Source: Armatimonadota bacterium (GTDB lineage Bacteria; Armatimonadota; Fimbriimonadia; Fimbriimonadales; Fimbriimonadaceae). Taken from it: a stretch of DNA of 34,343 nucleotides. The notes under the pieces were generated by a model. That model did not search any database. It was not told where the DNA came from and worked only from the letters and a program-made list of their open reading frames with translations. A program made the translations under genes and the position numbers. The DNA lies in NCBI GenBank assembly GCA_020161505.1, contig JAIUNY010000028.1, positions 1 to 34,343 on the forward strand, written 5' to 3'. Shown here piece after piece: positions 1-7,793 of the stretch. Position 1 is the stretch's first letter. The number at the start of each line of letters is the position of its first letter.

Positions 1-707
1 AGATCGGCTACATGCCGGATTTCTTTGGACTTTACGAAGACATTCGGGTCTGGGAGTATTTAGATATGTTTGCCTCGCTCTACGGGGTTCCCCACTCAGA
101 GCGTCAGACCGTGATCGGGGAGGTGCTGGAACTGACGGACTTGACCTTCAAGCGCGATGCAATGGCGCAATCGCTCTCCCGGGGGATGCAGCAGCGCTTG
201 TGCCTCGCTCGGTGCCTTGTGCATGATCCAAAGCTGCTTCTCCTCGACGAACCGGCCAGCGGCTTGGATCCTCGGGCGAGGGCAGAATTGAAGAAGCTCA
301 TCACGCAGCTCGGCGAGATGGGCAAGATTGTGATCGTCAGTTCACACATTCTGCCCGAGCTCGCGGACTTCAGCACGGTGGTCGGGATCATCGAAAAAGG
401 GCAAATGCTGGCGTTTGGCAAGGTCGAGGATGTTGTTCGTGGCCTGGAAGTTCAAAAGATGATTTCGGTTCATGTCCTGGATCGCGCGAACGAAGCCAGC
501 ATGTTTCTCCACGGCAAAGAGCATGTGACAGAAACCAACCTGGTTGGCTCTGAGCAGCTTCGATTTGGGTTCACCGGGACGCCGCAAGATCAGGCCGAGC
601 TCTTGAGGGCGATGGTCTCGGCGGGATTCCAGGTGATGGAGTACCGCGAGGAAACCGCGAACCTTGAAGATGTGTTCATGAAGGTGACCAAGGGGGCTCT
701 GAATTAA
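1..707 (+). CDS. ABC transporter ATP-binding protein, 5' end missing
   Basis: This is the ATPase subunit of an ABC-2 type exporter, hydrolysing ATP on the cytoplasmic face to drive the membrane partner encoded next. The reading frame is open from the first full codon at base 3, and the Walker A motif must lie upstream of the window, so the gene is truncated by the window edge. Visible are a Q-loop-side segment (IGYMPDFFGLYEDIRVWEYL), the signature LSRGMQQR, Walker B LLLLDEPASGLDP, and the H-loop IVIVSSH. A C-terminal extension of about 80 residues ending LEDVFMKVTKG is typical of exporters of the CcmA/NatA type (DUF4162-like tail). The stop is 10 bases before the permease gene, so the two are almost certainly one operon. 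Substrate unknown. The family call is firm. Confidence 0.93.
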   Translation, partial: IGYMPDFFGLYEDIRVWEYLDMFASLYGVPHSERQTVIGEVLELTDLTFKRDAMAQSLSRGMQQRLCLARCLVHDPKLLLLDEPASGLDPRARAELKKLITQLGEMGKIVIVSSHILPELADFSTVVGIIEKGQMLAFGKVEDVVRGLEVQKMISVHVLDRANEASMFLHGKEHVTETNLVGSEQLRFGFTGTPQDQAELLRAMVSAGFQVMEYREETANLEDVFMKVTKGALN

Positions 708-717
708 AGCAGTCGGC

Positions 718-2295
718 TTGAGCTCGTGGTGGGGTAGGCAGAAGGCTACTTACTTCGGTAACGCCACCGCGATCAAGGAGTACCGGGTTCAGCTCCGGAG
801 CACCAAATCGGCGTGGATGCTCTTCCTGTACGTCGGCATCTTGGTTCTGGTGGCGCTGACCAGCTACGCGGCAATTGCCGGTCGGTCGGGAGACGGGTCT
901 GTTTCCATGGCGGGCTTCCAACAGAGCCTGAGCGGTTTCTATTTCGCCGTGCTGGGGATCATCACGACCGCGATCTTGGCTCTGGCCCCGGTGCTTGCGG
1001 CTTCGCCGATTGTCGCAGAATATGATCGCCGCTCCATGGAAATCGTGCTCGCGACACCGATCACGCCGAAGTATTTCCTCCTGGGCAAGTATCTTGGGGC
1101 GTGTCGTCAGCTGATCCTCTTGCTGTTTCTCAGCTTGCCGATCACGGCAGTGGGAGTCGCCTTCGGGGGATCGACCTGGCAGGAGTTCTTGGAGCAGTAT
1201 CTCTCGTTCTTCCTGCAGGGAGCACTCGCGATGGCGATCGCGACCATCGTCGCGGTGAGCACGAAAAAGGTGGCGACCACGGTTTTTGTCACCTATGCCA
1301 ACCTCTTCGCGATTTCGATGATCGGGAGTATCACAGGGATCACCGCCTTCTTTGGTCCATCGACTCCGACACCCTCGGGGGCGCAAATTGGGCCGTTCTA
1401 TGGCCTGCTATTGCCCTACTCTGGCGCCCTCACGGTTGGATCGGTGACGTTGGTCAACTCGATTGAGGTGCCGAACTGGATCTTCGCGATCATCCTGGCG
1501 GCCTTGGGCGTGAAACTTTGCCTTTTGGGGGCGGGGTCTGTGCTTTCCAAAGATGGAGCGGTGGAAATCAAGAGTCTCCGCCTTCATGGGGTGGTGAGCC
1601 TCGCTGTGCTATCGAGTCTTTTCGGATTTCTGCTGGCCCCCACGATCCTTGGTCCGATGACCGCCGGGATCGGTGGCTCCGGCGGACCTCCCATCGCGCC
1701 GAGCGGGATCTTTTTCACGCTCGCCTTCCCGATGGCGGCGGCGGTTTTCTTCTGCGTGAGCACAACCTCGTGCTTTGGGCTGATCGATGAGCGCAAAACT
1801 CGAGAAGATGGTTTGTTCAATCTCAGGCGCACGTTCACGGGGCGACCGAGCAGCGGGCTGCCCTATCTCCTAGTGCTCGCCCTTGCGGGGTCGATTCCCC
1901 TTTGGGTGGTTTGGGGTCTGTACGCTCGGGGCGACTGGGTGGTCGCGGTGATTCACTCGGTCTGGTTTTTTGTCGCCGTGGCGTTCTACTGGTCTTGCGC
2001 TCGACTTTTGAGCTGCGGTTTTTTGACGGCAGAGGCAGCAAAGAAGAGCTTCACAGGAATCCTTGCGTTGCTCGCGTTTCTCGTTCCGGCTGGACTCGGT
2101 GTTTTGGACGCGGCGATGATCAGTTGGATTGGGTCAAATTGGGTTCCTTGGAGCATCCGGTACCCGATGATTCCGGGTGTCGAACTTGATCTGGAAACGA
2201 TGAAGATCATTGTTCTCGCGATCCTCACCGTGGGTCTAACGTATCTTGGAGAACGCATCAAACGTAGCAAGAGGGAACGCTTAGGCGTGATTTAG
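718..2295 (+). CDS. ABC-2 type transporter permease
   Basis: Integral membrane subunit of about 525 residues with roughly ten to twelve hydrophobic segments, paired with the preceding ATPase. The segment IVAEYDRRSMEIVLATPIT followed by a GKYLG motif is the hallmark of ABC-2 permeases (the loop before the second membrane helix). The chosen start is TTG at 718. The N-terminus it adds (AIKEYRVQLRSTKSAW) matches the amphipathic cytoplasmic helix that precedes the first transmembrane helix in this family, whereas the next in-frame ATG, at 814, would begin inside that helix. No good Shine-Dalgarno is visible, consistent with translational coupling to the ATPase gene. A second hydrophobic bundle after about residue 265 makes the protein longer than a minimal six-helix permease. 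Substrate cannot be told. Confidence 0.88.
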   Translation: MSSWWGRQKATYFGNATAIKEYRVQLRSTKSAWMLFLYVGILVLVALTSYAAIAGRSGDGSVSMAGFQQSLSGFYFAVLGIITTAILALAPVLAASPIVAEYDRRSMEIVLATPITPKYFLLGKYLGACRQLILLLFLSLPITAVGVAFGGSTWQEFLEQYLSFFLQGALAMAIATIVAVSTKKVATTVFVTYANLFAISMIGSITGITAFFGPSTPTPSGAQIGPFYGLLLPYSGALTVGSVTLVNSIEVPNWIFAIILAALGVKLCLLGAGSVLSKDGAVEIKSLRLHGVVSLAVLSSLFGFLLAPTILGPMTAGIGGSGGPPIAPSGIFFTLAFPMAAAVFFCVSTTSCFGLIDERKTREDGLFNLRRTFTGRPSSGLPYLLVLALAGSIPLWVVWGLYARGDWVVAVIHSVWFFVAVAFYWSCARLLSCGFLTAEAAKKSFTGILALLAFLVPAGLGVLDAAMISWIGSNWVPWSIRYPMIPGVELDLETMKIIVLAILTVGLTYLGERIKRSKRERLGVI

Positions 2296-2297
2296 GT

Positions 2298-4013
2298 ATG
2301 TCACTCGATCAATCGCTTACACCTTACGTCAAACGGGTTCGGCTGCTCCGGCTGGGCAAGTTTGTCGCGTTTGGGCTCCTAGGAGCTTCGGCGATTCTGG
2401 TCGTTTGGGGAGTTTCGGCAGCGTTTGGGCGAGCGACGATCTCCTGGCCCGTGGCGGCCGGAGTGTTGGGCGGCTTTGGCTTTGTCGGTGCGCTGATTGG
2501 GTGGCTTCTTCCGCTTCCCCGTGAGGCGGTGGCCAAGAGCGTGGATCGTCGGGCTGACTTGAAAGATCGCCTGACCAGTGGGCTTGAGATTCACGATACG
2601 CCTCTCTCCGGAGAGATTCAGTCGGATGCAGAATCTGCACTAGGCGATCTCACGCCTACGAAGGTCTATCCCTTCCGTTGGACGGGAATTCAATCGGCGG
2701 CGAGTTGCGCGTTTTTGCTCGCTTTGGGAGCGGTCCCGTTTGGGCAGTCGATGCCTTTTGTCACCAAAGAACGGCGGGCTGAGCAGTCGGAATTGCGCGC
2801 GGCAAGTCCAGAAGTGGAGCGCATTGCCAAGGAACTGGAGGTCGGAAAGGCCAAGGATCAGGCGGCAGAGAAGAAGCTCGCTGCGGAACTGCGTAAGTTC
2901 GCTCAGGAGCTGAATCGCGCTGATCTGAACAAAGAACAAGCCTTGCAAAAGGCGCAGTCCATGGCGGAGCAAGCGAAGCAACTCACCGAGACCCGACTGG
3001 AGAAGGCGGAGGAGAAAATGGAGTCGCTCAAGACGGAGTCCGTTCGGGAGCAATTCCAAGAAGCGGGGGGCGACATGGGCAAGCTCGCCGATCTCAAGCT
3101 GGACTCGATGCAAATGCAGATGCTCGAGGATGCGATGAAGCAATCCGGAGCCGATCAGATGCTGGGCGAAAACATCGATGAAGAGACGATGAAGGCTCTC
3201 GGCGCGGACAATACCGCCTCTGAAATGGCGAGGATGAGCCAGCAACAGCGCGAATCCGTGGCTCAGGAGATTGCCAAACAGCAGCAGCAGATGCAGCAAA
3301 AAATGTCTGACCCGAACCTCTCGCAGGAAGAGCGCCAGGAGCTTCAGAAGCAAATGGAAGCCATGCAAGATCTGGCCCAGAAGCTGCAAATGTCAGAGGA
3401 AGTTCAGAAGGCACTTCAGGAGCTTCAGAACTCCGAAGAGTTTCAGAAAATGCAAGAAATGATGCAGCAGATGCAACAAAACATGGAGCAGATGCAGCAG
3501 GGAGAGCCGATGACCCCGGAGCAGATGGAGCAACTTCAGAAGGCGATGGAGGAGTTCGCCGAAGCCATCAAGGATCCCGAGCGTCGCGAACAGATGCGGC
3601 AGCAGATGCAAGAAATGTTGGATCAGATGCAGCAGGGGAATCTCTCGGCAGAGACGATGCAGCAAATGATGTCGCTGCTTGGCCAAATGAACGATCCTTC
3701 CGCGAAAGGCGGCCGAAATGATGGCGGGCAGTTTATGGGCGAAGGTGAGAACGAGAAAGGTGACCCCATGGAGCTCGCCGGTAAGACGAGTCCGACGGCG
3801 GTTCGTGGACGACGGGACGAGAAGCGGGGCGACGAGGTCTACACGGAAATCAAGGCACCGACGACCACGGGGAATCGCACCTCTGTGCCGTACAACAAGG
3901 TTCTGCCAAGGTATCAGAAGACAGCAGAATCGGCGATTGGCAACAACAAGATTCCCCCCAAGCACCGTCAGAGAGTGAGGGAATACTTCGACTCACTTGG
4001 GCAAGGGAAGTAG
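2298..4013 (+). CDS. DUF4175-like membrane-anchored coiled-coil protein
   Basis: A 571-residue protein whose stop-to-start spacing from the permease is two bases. Two transmembrane helices occupy about residues 20-75 (LGKFVAFGLLGASAILVVWG, then VAAGVLGGFGFVGALIGWLL), and a third hydrophobic stretch lies near 130-150 (AASCAFLLALGAVPFG). Residues about 165-470 are charged, strongly helical and dominated by Met and Gln, with many QQMQ-type repeats that predict a long coiled coil. The tail (about 490-571) is polar and looks disordered until a short basic end (KHRQRVREYFDSLGQGK). The N-terminal membrane helices plus Q/M-rich coil resemble DUF4175 proteins, which are found beside MoxR/DUF58/vWA genes; the family name is my inference from architecture. 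It may be a membrane scaffold for the complex encoded downstream. Confidence 0.72.
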   Translation: MSLDQSLTPYVKRVRLLRLGKFVAFGLLGASAILVVWGVSAAFGRATISWPVAAGVLGGFGFVGALIGWLLPLPREAVAKSVDRRADLKDRLTSGLEIHDTPLSGEIQSDAESALGDLTPTKVYPFRWTGIQSAASCAFLLALGAVPFGQSMPFVTKERRAEQSELRAASPEVERIAKELEVGKAKDQAAEKKLAAELRKFAQELNRADLNKEQALQKAQSMAEQAKQLTETRLEKAEEKMESLKTESVREQFQEAGGDMGKLADLKLDSMQMQMLEDAMKQSGADQMLGENIDEETMKALGADNTASEMARMSQQQRESVAQEIAKQQQQMQQKMSDPNLSQEERQELQKQMEAMQDLAQKLQMSEEVQKALQELQNSEEFQKMQEMMQQMQQNMEQMQQGEPMTPEQMEQLQKAMEEFAEAIKDPERREQMRQQMQEMLDQMQQGNLSAETMQQMMSLLGQMNDPSAKGGRNDGGQFMGEGENEKGDPMELAGKTSPTAVRGRRDEKRGDEVYTEIKAPTTTGNRTSVPYNKVLPRYQKTAESAIGNNKIPPKHRQRVREYFDSLGQGK

Positions 4014-4070
4014 ATTCGGGAAAGTTTGGCCGTGAATTCTTGAATTCATCGGCGGTTGAGACAAGGCATC

Positions 4071-5078
4071 ATGAGTAGCGAAGGGCAACAATCGGCAGAG
4101 TGGTTTCGGGCGACGTGGGGCGCCGTTCGCTCAGAAATCCAGAAGGTCGTGGTCGGGCAAGATGAAGTCGTCGAGGGAGTTCTCGTCTGCTTGGTTGCCA
4201 ATGGGCACGCGCTCTTGGAAGGGATGCCGGGTCTTGGCAAGACGCTTCTTGTGCGCACGCTGGGTGATGTCCTCGATCTCGGGTTCAGCCGGATTCAGTT
4301 CACACCAGACATGATGCCGGCGGATGTCACGGGAACCTCGATTCTGTCGGGATCTGAAGGTGCCCGCACTTTTGAATTCCGCCCTGGCCCGATCTTCGCG
4401 AATCTCATTCTTGCCGACGAAATCAACCGGGCCACGCCGAAAACTCAATCGGCGATGCTCGAAGCGATGCAAGAGCGACAGGTCACGGCGGCAGGAGAGC
4501 GGAGGCCCCTGCCCGAGCCATTCCTCGTGATGGCGACCCAGAACCCGATTGAGCAAGAAGGCACGTACCCGCTGCCGGAAGCCCAGCTCGACCGGTTCTT
4601 TTACAAAATCCTCGTGCCGTATCCCAAGCGTCACGAACTCGCGCAAATCGTCCAGTCGACCACAGGCACGACCCATGCGGTGGCTACCTCGGTGGCGACG
4701 GGAGCGGATGTTCTGAAGGCTCGGGAGATCGTTCGTGGCATTGAGATTGCGCAAGACGTCCTCAACTATGCGCTCTCAATCATCGTGGCGACTCATGCAG
4801 GTGAACCCACGACGGCACCGATCACCAAGCGGTATGTTCGGTATGGTTCGTCGCCCCGGGGAGCGCAAACGTTGGTGACGGCGGCCAAGGTTTATGCCCT
4901 GTTGGATGGAAGGTTCCACGTGAGTCGTGATGACCTGAAGAAGGCAGCGAAACCGACGCTTCGGCACAGGCTCCTGCTGAACTTCGAGGCAGAGGCGGAT
5001 GCGATCTCCACCGATCACGTGATCGACGAGGTCATTGCCCACGTGGATGCGGCAGATCGCGATCCGGTCAAGGTTTAA
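4071..5078 (+). CDS. moxR: MoxR-family AAA+ ATPase
   Basis: A cytoplasmic AAA+ ATPase of 335 residues, of the MoxR class that acts as a chaperone-like remodeller of vWA-domain partners. Walker A is GMPGLGKT (residues 51-58), Walker B is LILADE (D116, E117), followed by INRATPKTQSAMLEAMQE. Sensor 1 is MATQNPIEQEGTYPLPEAQL, and a C-terminal lid domain contains the sensor-2 Arg region RYVRYGSSPRGAQ. I start at ATG 4071, preceded five bases upstream by AAGG. An in-frame TTG at 4056 would add only five residues and has no better ribosome site. The gene follows the DUF4175-like gene by 57 bases and precedes the DUF58 gene by 13 bases. The order MoxR, DUF58, vWA, vWA is the classical arrangement. 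Family assignment is secure; the physiological target is unknown. Confidence 0.95.
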   Translation: MSSEGQQSAEWFRATWGAVRSEIQKVVVGQDEVVEGVLVCLVANGHALLEGMPGLGKTLLVRTLGDVLDLGFSRIQFTPDMMPADVTGTSILSGSEGARTFEFRPGPIFANLILADEINRATPKTQSAMLEAMQERQVTAAGERRPLPEPFLVMATQNPIEQEGTYPLPEAQLDRFFYKILVPYPKRHELAQIVQSTTGTTHAVATSVATGADVLKAREIVRGIEIAQDVLNYALSIIVATHAGEPTTAPITKRYVRYGSSPRGAQTLVTAAKVYALLDGRFHVSRDDLKKAAKPTLRHRLLLNFEAEADAISTDHVIDEVIAHVDAADRDPVKV

Positions 5079-5091
5079 GAGCATCTGAGCT

Positions 5092-5967
5092 ATGCCTGAG
5101 ATGCTTCTTGAACCGCGGGCGCTCCGGGTTCTCGAATCCCTGCGCTGGAATCCTCGGCAAGTTCATGCCGGGAGGATTCGCGGTGAGCGTCTCACCCGCC
5201 GAAGTGGCCTCTCGATTGATTTTCGTGATTACCGGGACTATGTCGAAGGAGACGACCTCCGGCACCTCGACTGGAATGTCTTTGCGCGGCTCGATCATCC
5301 CATTGTCAAAACCTATCAGGATGAGGAAGACCTTGCCGTGCATATCCTGGTGGATTGCAGCCCAAGCATGGATTTCGGATCGCCGAACAAGCACGCCTTG
5401 GCGAAGCAAATTGCCTTTGCAGCAGGGATGATCGGGATGCTCGGCGGGGATGCGGTGATCGGGCATGTGCTCGGTCGGCGCCTTCCTCCGCCTCCCCCAA
5501 TGCGTGGGCGAGCAGGGGTTCTGTCATGGGATCGCTGGTGTCAGGCGATTGCGCCGAATGGTCACGAGATTTTGGGGCAGTCGCTTGCTCGATTTGTCTC
5601 GGGCACGCACCGGGTTGGCTTGGTCATCCTCATCACCGATGGCCTGGATCCCGGCTTTGCCGAGCTTCTTCGCAAGATCTCCGCGCGGGGGCATGAACTG
5701 TTCGTCCTCCACGTGCTGGCTCCTCAAGAGGTGGAGCCCGATCTGGAAGGGGATTTGAGGCTGGTTGATTCCGAGTCGGAGGCGACGGTGGAGATCACAG
5801 CGAGCCAAAGTGCGATCAACGAGTACAAGGCGAATCTGAAAGCGCATTGTGAACTCGCGGCATACACCGTTCAGCATTACGGCGGGCGGTATGCACGGGT
5901 GACTTCGGAACAAAGTGTCGAGGAAATCGTGCGCGAGATTTGGCAGAGGGAGGCGTGGGTTCGATGA
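5092..5967 (+). CDS. DUF58 domain-containing protein (vWA-like)
   Basis: A soluble 291-residue protein of the DUF58 family, the usual partner of MoxR ATPases. The family signature is present near residues 43-72 (DFRDYRDYVEGDDLRHLDWN). A degenerate von Willebrand A fold follows, with the MIDAS-type string D88-C-S-P-S92 in LVDCSPSM and a second acidic position in LITDGLDPG. The gene lies 13 bases after moxR, and its TGA stop overlaps the next start as ATGA (5964-5967), indicating coupled translation. Family knowledge suggests that MoxR acts on DUF58/vWA proteins to assemble or regulate a periplasmic or membrane activity. Nothing here identifies the substrate. Confidence 0.92.
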   Translation: MPEMLLEPRALRVLESLRWNPRQVHAGRIRGERLTRRSGLSIDFRDYRDYVEGDDLRHLDWNVFARLDHPIVKTYQDEEDLAVHILVDCSPSMDFGSPNKHALAKQIAFAAGMIGMLGGDAVIGHVLGRRLPPPPPMRGRAGVLSWDRWCQAIAPNGHEILGQSLARFVSGTHRVGLVILITDGLDPGFAELLRKISARGHELFVLHVLAPQEVEPDLEGDLRLVDSESEATVEITASQSAINEYKANLKAHCELAAYTVQHYGGRYARVTSEQSVEEIVREIWQREAWVR

Positions 5968-7790
5968 CTTTCCAGGATCCTCGGATGTTCCTGTGGGCAT
6001 TGCCGATTGGTGGCCTCATCGTGCTGATGTATCTCATGCGGATGCGTCGGCGCGACCTCAAGGTGTCGGCGACGTTTCTGTGGCCCGAACGTCAGGACGA
6101 GATTCGCGCGAACCACTTCTTCCAAAAGCTGAAGTTCAACTGGTTGCTCGTGCTGCAACTTCTCGCTTTGGCCCTGCTTTTGGGAGGACTCGCGCGGTGG
6201 CAAGTGCGCCAAACCGGGCTCACCGGCGGCACGACGGTCGTCGTGATTGATGCCAGCGCGAGTATGGGGGCCACCGATGTTCAGCCTTCACGATTTGAAG
6301 AAGCGCGAAAGCGCTTGGGTTCGCTCGTCGATGGGATGCAGGGGGGGGATCGGTTGGCGGTCATCGAAGCCGGGCCGATCCCACGAGTCATTGCGCCGTT
6401 GAGCAATGATTCCGCGAAGGTCAAATCGGCTCTCAGCGGGCTTGGTCAAACCGACGCGGAGGCGGATGTCGGCGAGGCTTTGCGGCTCGCCACCGCTCTC
6501 GTGGGACAGGCTGAAGGGGCGAAGATCATTCTCCTCAGCGATGGGGTTTTTGATCCGATCGAAAACTTCAGTCCGGGTAAGTCGGAGCTGCTGTACGAGC
6601 AAATCGGGAAGGAGGGCAAGAACCTCGCAGTTACCGCGATGGGCACGACCGATGATCCGAAGGGGCGCCAGCTCTTTGTTGGGGTGAAGAACACGGGAGG
6701 GACCGAGCTTCCCGCGACGATCACGATTTCGGCGGACAAGAAAGCGATTTTCTCCGTTCAGACCTCTCTGAAGCCGGGGGCCAGCTGGGGCCGAACGGTT
6801 CGAGTTCCCGCCGGGGCAGAATGGCTGACCGGTGAGATTAAGTCTCGGGATCAGCTTGCGGCGGATAACTCCATGACCATCCCGGCGAACCCGGGCAAAT
6901 CAATGCGGGTGCTGCTGATCAGCCGAGGAAACATCTTTTTGGAGAGGGCACTGGCGCTCGATTCCCGCGTGACTTTGGATCGTGCAGCGGTGGTTCCAGA
7001 GGGTGAAAAGCGCGGATCCAACGGAGCGAGCAAGTACGATTTGGTCGTCTTTGATGGCCTGACCGAAGTGCCGGTGAAGGCGCGGAGCATCCTCACCTTC
7101 GGAGCGGCTGGGACGCCCAGTCCGGTGACGAAAGAGGGCAGGCTGAGCAAGCCGACTTTCTTGGACGCGAATGCCCATCCTCTGCTTGCCGGAGTCGACT
7201 TTGGATCAGTTTATGTGGAATCCGGCGAGAAAGTCGCTCCGCGTGGCTCGGGTCAAGTGATCGCGGAGGCGAAGGAGGGCCCGCTGGTCGTGGTCTCGGA
7301 GGGCGCGCAGCGGCAAGTCTATGTCGCGTTCAATCCGGTGGATTCTGATTTTCCCCTGAGCATCGGGTTCCCGATCTTCGTGGCGAACGTGCTGGAGTTT
7401 CTCGGTGGTACTGATGCCGCTTCGACTCTCGCGGTGCGTACCGGGCAGGTCCTTTCGATCCCCGCGCCGAGCGAGACTCCTCTCCCAGTGACTTTGCCCG
7501 ACGGAAAGGTTCAGGAAGTCCCCGCGACGGCGGGTCGATATGTGATCCGGGCCTTTACGGTGCCCGGGCAATACAAATGGGGGAGCGGAGATTCGCAGAA
7601 GTTTGTTCAAGCAAACTTGCGCAGTGAACGAGAATCGGCGATCACGCCGGTCTCCACGGTTGAGGTCTCCGGGAATCAGGTGGCGGCGAACCAGAAGCTG
7701 GATCGCTTTGCCGATTTGTGGAAGCCGCTGGCATTGTTCGTCCTTGCGATCCTTGCTCTGGAGTGGTGGGTGTATGCCAGGAGGTCGTAA
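5964..7790 (+). CDS. BatA-like vWA domain membrane protein
   Basis: A 608-residue inner-membrane protein. The N-terminus carries the BatA-type (aerotolerance regulator N-terminal) region, with a helix at about 8-25 (MFLWALPIGGLIVLMYLM), a short basic loop ending FLWPERQDE, and a second helix at about 57-75 (NWLLVLQLLALALLLGGLA). Next comes a vWA domain with MIDAS motif DASAS in VVVIDASASMG and a later acidic loop, LLSDGVFD. The remaining C-terminal half is a beta-rich region, ending in a final transmembrane helix LALFVLAILALEWWVYA with the short tail RRS. I choose ATG 5964, which overlaps the upstream stop as ATGA and has AGGGAGG about 11 bases upstream; the in-frame TTG at 5940 would add eight residues inside the DUF58 gene. 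A three-base gap separates it from the next gene. Confidence 0.9.
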   Translation: MTFQDPRMFLWALPIGGLIVLMYLMRMRRRDLKVSATFLWPERQDEIRANHFFQKLKFNWLLVLQLLALALLLGGLARWQVRQTGLTGGTTVVVIDASASMGATDVQPSRFEEARKRLGSLVDGMQGGDRLAVIEAGPIPRVIAPLSNDSAKVKSALSGLGQTDAEADVGEALRLATALVGQAEGAKIILLSDGVFDPIENFSPGKSELLYEQIGKEGKNLAVTAMGTTDDPKGRQLFVGVKNTGGTELPATITISADKKAIFSVQTSLKPGASWGRTVRVPAGAEWLTGEIKSRDQLAADNSMTIPANPGKSMRVLLISRGNIFLERALALDSRVTLDRAAVVPEGEKRGSNGASKYDLVVFDGLTEVPVKARSILTFGAAGTPSPVTKEGRLSKPTFLDANAHPLLAGVDFGSVYVESGEKVAPRGSGQVIAEAKEGPLVVVSEGAQRQVYVAFNPVDSDFPLSIGFPIFVANVLEFLGGTDAASTLAVRTGQVLSIPAPSETPLPVTLPDGKVQEVPATAGRYVIRAFTVPGQYKWGSGDSQKFVQANLRSERESAITPVSTVEVSGNQVAANQKLDRFADLWKPLALFVLAILALEWWVYARRS

Positions 7791-7793
7791 GGC

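Noticed and set aside
2640-3389. Long Leu/His-rich reverse-strand open frame opposite the Q/M-rich coiled-coil gene
   Set aside because: It is the antisense image of CAG/ATG/GAG-rich codons (giving Leu/His), has no ribosome site, and lies entirely within a well-supported forward gene.
5940-5963. TTG start for the BatA-like protein
   Set aside because: ATG 5964 overlaps the upstream stop as ATGA, starts the protein directly at the expected membrane helix, and has a better ribosome site.
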